From the NCBI GenBank assembly GCA_019009955.1, contig CM032232.1:53321001-53385000 (forward strand): a stretch of 64,000 nt of DNA, written 5' to 3'. Position 1 is the stretch's first letter. Every line of letters begins with the position of its first letter. Source of the DNA: Riptortus pedestris. Lineage: Eukaryota > Arthropoda > Insecta > Hemiptera > Alydidae. Both the position numbers and the translations under genes were made by a program. Of this stretch, positions 55,301 to 64,000 are shown piece by piece. Below the pieces are notes generated by a model, which worked only from the letters and a program-made list of their open reading frames with translations, searched no databases and was not told the origin of the DNA.

Positions 55301-58300
55301 ATAGGTATTTCCTGTTATCATAAAGTATTTTCTCAAATTGCTCAAAATTTGAAAGCATACTACCAGAGTGGAGAATATACGAGGATGTAAGTAATGCGTC
55401 AGATGGATCCATCAGAAGAGCTGTTGCTGTTGTCATACCAAAATAAAATAAAGGTATAATTATTGATCCAACTATACGATTTGAAACAAGCAAAAAACAA
55501 GAAGTAAATTTAGAAAAAATATCCACTTACCACCCTCTGGTGTTCATATTTTAGCGAATGTTTTAACAAAAATATTATACAGAAAATCGGACTGTCAAAG
55601 GTCTGATGTTTGGATCAAGAGGAGTTATATATCCAAGTAAAAAGTAAAGCATCTGCAAAAACATATATAAAGAAGAAAGAACTAAAACATATATGTATTA
55701 AGATACTGGAAGCATCTAAAAGAAATGTGAACTTCCATTCCAAGTGTTCTCAACAGCTTTCTTCAAGTAGCTAGTTTCTTCTCGAGCTGAGTGTGCACCA
55801 CGGAAATGGATGGAAGTTTGGAAAAAAAAAGCCATTTCTTAGCTAAACCAATTATTAATACTAAAGTCAATAAATAATGTAATGATATCATGATAATTTC
55901 TCTTAAACTTATATGTTAATTGATTTATTAATTAAATGATGTTTAATATATTTATAATATTAAAAAAAAGTGCTAGTATATTTTTGATAGAATATAAACG
56001 GAAATGTATTATATATAGTAGTTTTATACTAATTTTGATATTATTTGATTAAATGATTTTGTTGTTTCTGTTTCTAAATTTTGCGATATTTTATTTATTG
56101 ATGGCATGAATGATAAAAAAGATATTGAAAAAAAAATAAAAAATCTAAAGACAGTTAGGTCAATGACTAATATTCACATTCAGATACTGCTGCATTTTGT
56201 TACATTATTTCTAGCACAGTATTAATAATTTATATAATACAACAAATAGTTTATATGAAATTTGTATTGTTATTTTTTTATAAATATATTGTAAACATGA
56301 ACTAAAACACTAAAAACACACATGTTATACTAACAATACACTTTTTTGTTTATAAGAGACAGTTGGAAGCGAGGCCTTGGGAAATCAGACTGCCAGAACT
56401 TAGCTAGACGATTAGAAGAAGCACCAGGGAATCTCATGACTCCTACTAGTTTTGCACAGGTACCACTATAATTTACGGTGTATGGTTTCTTTCCCCCATT
56501 TTGATCATAAATAATTTTAAATTTATATTAATACAAATTAACATATTTTTATCAAAATATATTTAGTGGACCTTAGATGCTCTATGCCCTTGTGGAATAC
56601 AAGTAGAAGTTAGAGACAGGGACTGGTTAGAAACGCAGAAGATGTCTGCTCTCCTAACTATCTCGAAAGGATCTTGCGAGGAACCTCTAATCCTTGAAAT
56701 AGGTTATTGTGGAGGCAAAGGAGAAGACAAACCTATTACTATTGTTTGTAAGTGGCATTATTGAATAATATTTTCAAAGTTCGTTTAATTTTACCTATTA
56801 TTGTAGTAGCAGTTTTACTTAAGAATCGGAAATGAAGTCACTCATAATGAAACAAGATCTTAGCACAATCTTATAGAAATGATTTTGTGGAAGGAAAGGA
56901 AAAAAGTACTAAATATTGACTATGGCCTGTATGTTAGATTAGTATTATTGGTGGAAATATATAAAAATTACTTTGAACTGTCCAATAAAAATCCCAGAAT
57001 ATGGATATGTAATTTGTTGAAGTAGAACCTACTTTCTTATCAAACATAAGTATAATGCCTTAAGGTCTCTTAACAGGTTTGTCATTCAAAAATTTAGATA
57101 AATCACCAAAAACATCTCTATCTATTCTGAGATATGTTATTCTCAGCAGTATTTGAGGATGTTTAGGCTAGATAAAGTATAATTTACTTTTGATCAATCA
57201 TAATTAGAATTGCTTCCTCTGCTTATAATCTGTAGTCTCTGAACTCATTAATCTGCTTGCTGGTTACAATAATGTTTTTAAAAAAAGTTACCATATTATT
57301 TTCAAATTATTTTGTCTTTCTATTACATATTTTATCTGTTTATACCTTTAGCAAGTTTTGAAATAACATTTACTTGAATGGAAATGTATTCAAAAACGTA
57401 TTTCAGCCAATAATAAAAGATCTATTAATATAAAAATTCAGATTTAAACAACAGTTTACCTGAAAAGTATAGAAATCCTCATTTATTACTCTATAACTAC
57501 CCAATATTCTTAGCCACCATTAATTGTATTGAACTGGTTGTATCTGGTATGAACATGTGACTGCTTAAGGATTCTATTTCTTAAGCTAATAAATTATGTA
57601 GTGCATTTGACTGCACTCTTGTTCTGTAGAAATCCTTAGGGGATTGTCAATGCCAAATAATTTTATGCATAACAGACATAATCTGTTTGTAAATATATTC
57701 TTAAGTGCACTGAATTAGCATATAACTCTATATATATTCTTTGTTGCTACTAATATTAAGACATCTTGGGATCGAAAGTAAGTTTGTTCAGTATTTAATA
57801 TTTCTTGTCAATCCCAAAGATCTCAGGTAATCATGACGAGTAAACTTGCCATTATTACTATTAAGGTTTTTGGGTATTGACTATCTCTTCATGGTTTTGG
57901 CTGATGTTTTACTAAACATACTTTCAGCTTCCTTGTGGCTTTCTCTGAGAATGAAGATTCTACTCCTAGTAATTGGGCATACGATGCCTGAGCATCAGTG
58001 ATCAGCTCCTAACCTATGTTCCAAGATTATACTCTTATATTTTGTACTAGTAGGTTAGAATATATCATTCAGACTAGCTGGTTGATTAGCCAAAGGGTTT
58101 CAGAGCACAAGAATGTGAAAAAGGTTCGGACAGAAAACTAAGTAATAGCAGAACATTTTGGCAAACCAAACACCAAGATGCCAAGAAAGTGGTGAAAGTT
58201 GATTGACACCATGAAAGAATTGTACAACCATTATTAGAGATGGTAAAATTACCTAATAACATCAACAGAGAAGATGGCTACAGAATAGCAAACTTTGGAA

Positions 58301-61300
58301 GCCCTCCATGCCACCTAGACAGAAGAAGAAACAAGAGAGACAAACTCTCAAAGAATGCAAAAAGTATCCGAAGACGCTTGGAAAAGGCATTGGACAAGAT
58401 ATATATATCTGAATTAGAAACCGAACTCTTTGATCTCAGAGAAAGGCCTGAGGAAGCTGGAAGTATGTCTAGCGAACGGTTGTCCATAACCGTGAATACT
58501 TCCTAAGAAACTTTTATAGTCTTTCGTATTTATTGTTTAAAAATAATTTTTTTACTGTTGTATTTCAGGTAAAGGAATTACATTTGACAGTGGTGGGCTT
58601 TGTTTGAAGCCTTGTGAAGGAATGAGTGAAAAACGTGGAGATATTGCTGGTGCTGCTGTTTGTGTTGGTGCCATCAAATGCGCAGCAATGATGGCTCTTC
58701 CAATTAACATAAAAAGTACTCTTATCTTCCTGCTTTTTCCTTTTTCTTCATAGCAACTACTTTTCATTTGATTTTGCATATCATAACCACCAGATAGATT
58801 TCCTGGTTCTTTTATTTGCAGTAAAATTACAGGAGGATTGTTAAATGATAATTTCTCATAATATATCAAAACACTATTTTAAACTCCTTTTAATAATTTT
58901 TATTTCTGATGAAACCAGTAGATATTATGAATTCACATTTCAATTTCAAATAGAACACTACTTATTACTAACAAAATCAATGATGCCTCTTACCTGTGTA
59001 ATTCAGTTCCAGTAATGATTCCAGGAATAGATTGGGAAAGTGTAAACAAGAAGTTATGTCCTAAGTCAATTATTTATTAAGTCCACTTTTTGCACCTAAG
59101 GTTAATTGGGACAGATAATCTAACAGTTACCACCCTTTTCCGCCAGGGTTGGATAAGGATTTTAATTAATGAATTCCGTCGCTAAATAAATACCTTTGTC
59201 CAGGCGGGAATCGAACTCGCCACATCAGGTTTACAATGTGAGATTAAGGACAAGGCTTTAACTCGCATGGCTAACCTGAGCCTCGTTATGTCATAATAAT
59301 TTTGAAACTAGTTTACTTTAAAATTAGTTTTTATTACTAAACACAGAGGGAGTGCGTAAAATAAGCAGACTTCCCATATGCTATTATGAGACAATTATGT
59401 TACCCTGCATTATACTTTCTTTTTTTCTTTACCTTGTAAATAAGATTTGAAGTTCTGGCTGTATATGCTGTTTAATGACACAGTAGGTAAATACAAAAAT
59501 AGAAGCGGAGGTATACTGGGAACTATATTAAAATTAACAAACTTTAACTATAGATAACTGTAAATGAACCTTCTTCATCAATAAGATCAAATTCGAGGTG
59601 GAGTGCTTATTACTTTATATTAAAATAAAATTATTTTTAATGAGATTCAAACATAAATTCCCAGTCATACTGATTTTACTATATATTGAACAAATGACCT
59701 TGCTTCTAAGAATTACAACCCAAAATTTGTAGGAATAATTAAAAATTATTTATTTAAAAAGTAAAGAGTATACTGATTGCCTAATATTTACATTAGATGG
59801 AAAGAAATAACTCATTTTATTTTTTTTGTTCTTGCAGTTATTGCACCTGTTATGGAAAGCATGATTGGTGGATCAGCAGTGAAACCTGGAGATGTTATTT
59901 CTTCATTGAACGGGAAAACAGTATGCATTGAAAACCCAGATAATGAAGGGAGAGTCTCAATGATTGACCCACTTGTGTTTTGCCATTCTTACTATCCCTG
60001 CCTTATTGGAACGGTGGCTTCATTAACAAGTACGTTTCTTTTTCCATTCCAGAATAAATATACATCTTGTTTCATAAAAAGTCTCATCACCCAGAGGCTA
60101 TGTAAACTAAACAGTTTTCCGATGTGCTGTCAAGACACTAGCATCAATCTTTGGATTTATGTATTTTTTTTATGATGAAAATGTTTTCTGGTTAAGAAGG
60201 AAAAAATATGTAATAACTTTAATAAGGAATGGTACCATGTTGAAGAACAACGGTAATCCTGAGAATTGTCTCCATTATTACCTTTCTGATTTGATTGTCT
60301 GTAAACATGTATTTATATTTGTCTGTTACCACTCTAGCAGTTGCAATTTTTGTTATTATTATTTAGTAACATCCACTTTTTGCAACTAAGGCTAATTGGG
60401 ACATGTTATCTACAGGTTACCACCCTTTTCTAGCCAGGGTGGGTCTGATTCCCACATGGGCAATAGATATTTATTTTGAATCCTTAAGTCCCACTTTGAC
60501 TAGAAATGGGTGGTGACCAGTGTATAATCCGTCCAAATTATCCAGAGTAGCAAATAACATTTATTTTTACTAAAATAAATACTATAAATAGGTCGAACCA
60601 CGAAGGGCCTTGGCTCTGGCTGTAGTGCTTTTTTCACTACATCAAATGATGTATGGCGAGAAATGGAACGAGCTGGAGCAGAAACTGGTGACAGAGTGTG
60701 GAGGCTTCCATTTTGGAAGTATTTCACGGAAAAGGTTACAGGTATGGAACCTTTACATTTCCATAAAAAAGTAGAAAAACAACTTTCTTAATTTAGTTAT
60801 ATCTTAATCTACTTCTGCAGTATTTCGATAAGGTAAGTTCTGAAGGTAACAGTAAATTTTCTAATCATTGTGAGGTCATCCTGGTTTTTGAGAAAACACC
60901 ATTTGTTTGTTTTTAAATACTAAGGCTCAACTGCCTATGAAGCAGGCCTGAGAGTGTTTGAAGTATTATTTGTAAATACCAAATATTTATTTATTTTTAA
61001 ATACACTGTATTTCTGTTACCAATTATTGCAAATAATATTTTCTATATGAAATTGCAAGAAGTATTTTTTTTATTTTAAATATAATAATTATTTTGTATT
61101 TGAAATACAAAAAAAGCAAAATACAAAAAAAATGTTTTCTCAAGCAGTTGATTTTTACAAATAACTGCTGAACAAATAAACTTATTCCCTCCACTCATCC
61201 TGATTTCTTTTTTGTTGATGAGTTTCATGTAGACGGTAATCTTAATATGTATGCAGCAGATCTTAAGACTGTTTTACATAAATGACAAGCCAAGTAGTTT

Positions 61301-62791
61301 TGAGGTTCAGATTTTCACAAAACATATTTTCATATTTTTCATCTTATTCTAATGTTCCCAATTATAATTTCTTGTATTATTTTTCAATCCCTATATACAT
61401 ACTACCTATTTTGTAATGGATTTCCAAATTTTCTATTCTGGCTAAAGTAATAGGTGATTTCAGTTACTAATTTAAATTTACCCTGTATGCTTTATCATTG
61501 TAAATACACAGGGGGGCAAAACATTTGCTGATTTAAAAAAATAAAGAGGGGTGAGACCGGAAGATCTTTGTTATTGCCTTAAAAACATTTATTGGTCTCA
61601 GTAAGAATAAGATGCAAAAATATCTATTTTTAATCCATTAATGACTGTGCCATAAATTTTTCAGGTTATCCTTCCATTGACGTTAACAATGTTGGCTTGG
61701 GTAATGGAGGCCAACCATGCCTAGGGGCTGCTTTTCTTAAGGTATGCATAAATGACAATTCTTAAAAAAACCTTAATATACACTACCCAATCAACAATAT
61801 TCATAATAATTTTCTTTTTTAACATTTAATTTTCATATATCATTTTCAGAATTCCTAACATCATATTCTTATATATTTAAGTAGAGTTCCATTTAAGAAA
61901 ATCAGCTATTGAGGTTGTCCGGAATGAGATGATTTTTTTAAGTTTTCTTTTACTACTATTATTATCTATTAGGCAACAAAATGAAATATGTTCAAATGTC
62001 TATAAATATATCTATATATTTCCTTTTAACACTAGGAGTTTCAATTTTATTTGATAATTTCAAAATTCCACATTTAAACAATTATGATCAGTGGAAAAAA
62101 GGGTATAAAGAAGGGACAAAACGTAAGATCTTAAATATATCTGTTATTTTTATGAGACACTCACAAAATATTTTACTAGTCTCTTACAGCTCTAGCAGTC
62201 ACAAACATTGTTTGTATTTTTTAGCCTTCAGTAAACCTCCACTTCTAGTCTTCACAGTTAACAATAAGCCAATATATCAAAAAGTCTTTTTGAAGGTTAA
62301 ATACCAAATATAGTTTTCAACAGGCCTTTATTATGTGAGGTACATGCAAATACGTTGTGCGATAATATCATAATTAAGATTTTATGTATTTGACTCAACA
62401 TTTGTTATTTAATGTTTTTACCTGCCAGAAGTTGAACCCAATGAAATTAGTTATTCATATTTCTAGTTTCCAGCCCTAAGTAAATCCCCATTGTTGCTTA
62501 CTTAATTTTCATAATAAGTTAGTACACCGTTGTGTTTAAATTAAATGCTTTTTGTTATCTTTTTCTTTGTGTTATACCCTGTAATGATAGTAATTTCACT
62601 GATTTCAGGAATTCGTTTCACCGGACATAGATTTCATGCATATGGACATTCACGGGACAGGTTTAATTGCAAGAGGAGTTAATTTTCCGTACCTTCGGCC
62701 AGGTTTGATGACTGGGAGGCCTGTACGGACGATAGCACAGTTCTTCTACCAAGTAGCTTGTCCACACGATAAGGCTGAAGCTTGCTCGTAG
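49318..62791 (+). CDS. M17 leucine aminopeptidase (cytosol aminopeptidase/S-Lap-like family), 12 exons, 522 aa
   Basis: Zinc metallopeptidase releasing N-terminal residues from peptides. Exons: 49318-49404, 50498-50613, 52234-52280, 52359-52495, 54155-54303, 56357-56459, 56567-56747, 58569-58715, 59838-60029, 60592-60741, 61665-61741, 62609-62791; total 1569 nt with consistent phases. Residues 1-30 look like a possible mitochondrial leader (KGFLGLLYKHVIQRSYA). Landmarks: GLGEEGAGYNTMEVL, LGKSDCQNLARRLEEAPGNL, KMSALLTISKGSCEEP, KGITFDSGGLCLK, LPYLRPG-type end NFPYLRPGLMTGRPVRTIAQF. Aligned by motif to bovine LAP, all metal ligands (K275, D280, D298, D357, E359) and the catalytic K287 and R361 are kept, so it may be active, unlike several sperm LAPs. 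Unusual: the family signature NTDAEGRL reads NPDNEGRV, VGKG reads VCKG, and the CENMPSG segment is MESMIGG. Exon 4 uses the weak donor ATT|GTTCGT. AATAAA lies at 62828-62833. Confidence 0.94.
49537..49752 (-). repeat. tRNA-derived SINE in LAP intron 1
   Basis: TTATTAATGTCAACTTTGTG, AAGGGTTATCTACAGGTTAG, GTTTACCAAAGTGAGATTAA; head degraded (ATAGCTATCCTGATTGCC). Confidence 0.75.
50614..52233. other. LAP intron 2 with FB-A fragment
   Basis: An FB-A-like fragment lies at about 51080-51430 (GAGGTAGAGAAAAAAAAATC; GCTATTTATCAGTTTCCC; ATCCGACTCAAATAATGAG). The remainder is unassigned AT-rich DNA. Confidence 0.45.
52496..54154. other. LAP intron 4, mostly unassigned with an FB-A-like part
   Basis: From about 53380 to 53960 short FB-A-like blocks recur (GACCTTTTGAAAATAAT; GGCTTACTGTCAAAGAGTGATG; CTTGATTGGTTTTATAAC). 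The rest shows no recognisable feature. Confidence 0.4.
54304..56356. other. LAP intron 5, with an unassigned antisense ORF
   Basis: AT-rich. A 94-aa minus-strand ORF at 55242-55526 (…GMTTATALLMDPSDALLTS…) has no recognised domain. It could be a decayed transposon or chance; I do not call it a gene. Confidence 0.35.
56748..58049. other. LAP intron 7, proximal part, nothing recognised
   Basis: AT-rich, no supported ORF or repeat. Probably old, decayed insertions. Confidence 0.35.
58050..58330 (+). pseudogene. LINE 3'-region relic in LAP intron 7
   Basis: Plus-strand reading around 58165-58235 gives KMPRKW-stop-KLIDTMKELYNHY, like the GRPrkRWlDtmKEDL block near the C-terminus of many LINE ORFs. 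An 88-aa ORF at 58240-58506 follows directly, and in other frames resembles the polypeptide tail of such elements. Decayed; family uncertain. Confidence 0.5.
59061..59284 (-). repeat. Full-length tRNA-derived SINE with target duplication
   Basis: Flanked by GTTATGTC at 59053-59060 and 59285-59292 (extended match CTAA/ATAA). Contains CAGGCGGGAATCGAACTCGC and ACTCGCATGGCTAACCTGAG. In LAP intron 8. Confidence 0.85.
60356..60550. repeat. Two partial SINEs joined head to head, beside LAP exon 10
   Basis: Minus-orientation tail and body at 60356-60440 (ACATCCACTTTTTGCAACTA; CTAGCCAGGGTGG) switch abruptly to a plus-orientation copy at 60441-60550 (TCTGATTCCCACATGGGCAA; AGAAATGGGTGGTGACCAGT). The second ends about 40 bp before the exon at 60592. 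Confidence 0.75.
61860..62500 (+). repeat. FB-A repeat copy in LAP intron 11
   Basis: Opens GAAAATCAGCTATTGAGGTT near 61897 and continues with CTCTAGCAGTCACAAACATT, AGCCTTCAGTAAACCTCCAC and GATAATATCATAATTAAGAT. The right end is not seen. Confidence 0.55.
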
Positions 62792-63569
62792 AGACAAAAA
62801 AATATCAAAAAATCTTGTGTTCGTTCAAATAAATTTTGTCCATTGTCCTCGGATTCATTTTCTTTATTTAAGATAAAAGGTGAAATATTACTAAATTTTT
62901 AATAATGTCATTTAAACAAGGGGAAATATGTAAACTCATGAGGTACTTGACGTTTTTTTAATCTTTCTTATTTTTATTCTACTTTCAATTGTACTCATGT
63001 TTCTATATTGTTAATTTTGTGTGATTTCTACTTTTGGTGATACACTAACTTTACAATAAATGAATGAATGTTTTATCCAATATGGAAGTTGACAAAAAGT
63101 GGAAGCATTGTTAATATCTATCAATATTGGTATGAAAATATTTATTAGACAAAACACAATGATAAGAGGAGACATTTGTTAGAACATGATTTCCAATACC
63201 GAATTATTTGAAGTGCACAACACATTATATTTTGTGATCTGTGTAGATTACTCATATAATTATTCCATTTTTCAGAAACCATTTGCTTTCTGGAAACATA
63301 TAGCATCTATTGAAATTTATCCTTGTAGTTAATATAATGAGGAAGCAGTTATTAGTTCTAATTGCTGGAGAAGTTGATTTCTATGTGAAGTACAACTGAA
63401 ATCTTTTTTAAGGATAGAATTCTCCATTCCTAACATTCATTTTGAAATGGTCAGTGGACAGAGCACAAAAATGTGGATCATTTTTTCTAAGGGCCTCTGT
63501 GAGAACCTATATATTGGAGTAAGTAACGAATGATAAACATTAGTTCATCGATTGAAGGTGTTATAGTAT
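62792..63569. other. LAP 3' UTR and intergenic DNA
   Basis: A polyadenylation signal AATAAA lies 37 bp after the stop. No other feature recognised. Confidence 0.5.
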
Positions 63570-63775
63570 TAGGGCCATAAGGCACTCGAGGCGCTCTCGT
63601 CATGGTAAATCTTGAGTGGTGAATTCGATTCTGCCTGGGCAGTAGGAATTTATTTAGTGACGTACTTACTAAATAAAATTCTTAGTCTCGCCCTGTCTAG
63701 AAAAGGGTGGTAACCTGTAGATAACCTATCCCAATTAGCCGTAGTTTCAAAAAGTGGATGTTAAGAAATAATTTA
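63570..63775 (+). repeat. tRNA-derived SINE, plus orientation
   Basis: Head GGCACTCGAGGCGCTCTCGT, box-B region GAATTCGATTCTGCCTGGGC, body AGAAAAGGGTGGTAACCTGT and tail TTTCAAAAAGTGGATGTTAA. One of the few copies in this orientation. Confidence 0.85.
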
Positions 63776-64000
63776 ATATTGAGGTACTTGAGAATCAAGC
63801 ACATTGGGTTGGTGAAAGAAGGTGTCCTGAAGAGGGTTGGTCAGGTGAGAGGTAGGGATAAAGTGGACTGTGAAGGTAATTATTGAGTAAGGGTATTTCC
63901 TCTTTGAGTACTAAAAACTAAGCTGAATGAGCAATCTAACTTCATTGTTCGGCAATTATTTTCATTTTTCAGACTTACAGAAAAAAAAAAAAACAGTTTA

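Noticed and set aside
58240..58506. 88-aa plus-strand ORF in LAP intron 7 as a separate gene
   Set aside because: It directly follows a LINE-like block and has an antisense ORF over the same bases; more likely repeat-derived.

Overview
This is a eukaryotic chromosomal window from an AT-rich animal genome, most likely an insect; the order cannot be fixed from sequence alone. Evidence: multi-exon genes with GT-AG introns, insect-type orthologues (a Ly6 three-finger GPI protein, Sce/RING1, an M17 leucine aminopeptidase), and an arthropod-type transposon load (Ty3/gypsy CsRn1-like, piggyBac, mariner, Jockey-like LINEs, tRNA-derived SINEs).

Layout. (1) 1-8 kb, minus strand: first coding exon of the cap-binding protein CBP20 (the rest lies left of the window), a 54-codon ORF just upstream with a decayed inverted copy 0.5 kb away, a transposon nest 1.6-3.0 kb, then a four-exon Ly6/three-finger gene (4737-7778) with a LINE relic in an intron. 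(2) 8.9-13.6 kb: an LTR-flanked CsRn1-like Ty3/gypsy element, minus strand, broken by stops and frameshifts, followed by piggyBac and LINE relics. (3) 18.1-19.2 kb: an intronless Sce/RING1 gene, minus strand. (4) 19.6-23.6 kb: transposon-rich intergenic DNA with a piggyBac-like MITE and a 0.93-kb foldback element. (5) 23.7-35.4 kb: nine-exon PRPF4 (U4/U6 snRNP Prp4), minus strand. (6) 36.1-46.8 kb: sulfite oxidase, plus strand, head-to-head with PRPF4; one intron holds a TTAA-flanked piggyBac-like element. (7) 49.3-62.8 kb: twelve-exon M17 leucine aminopeptidase, plus strand. (8) 62.8-64 kb: intergenic DNA with a SINE.

The genes are unrelated housekeeping loci (RNA cap binding, splicing, Polycomb ubiquitylation, sulfur oxidation, peptide hydrolysis) and do not form a pathway. 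What unifies the window is its repeats: one SINE family (about a dozen copies) and one AT-rich foldback family (called FB-A here, about twenty copies or fragments) fill introns and spacers, often nested, while every exon I could reconstruct is free of them. Exon structures were derived by hand from splice sites, reading-frame phase and family knowledge; PRPF4 (519 aa), LAP (522 aa) and the Ly6 gene (117 aa) close perfectly in frame.
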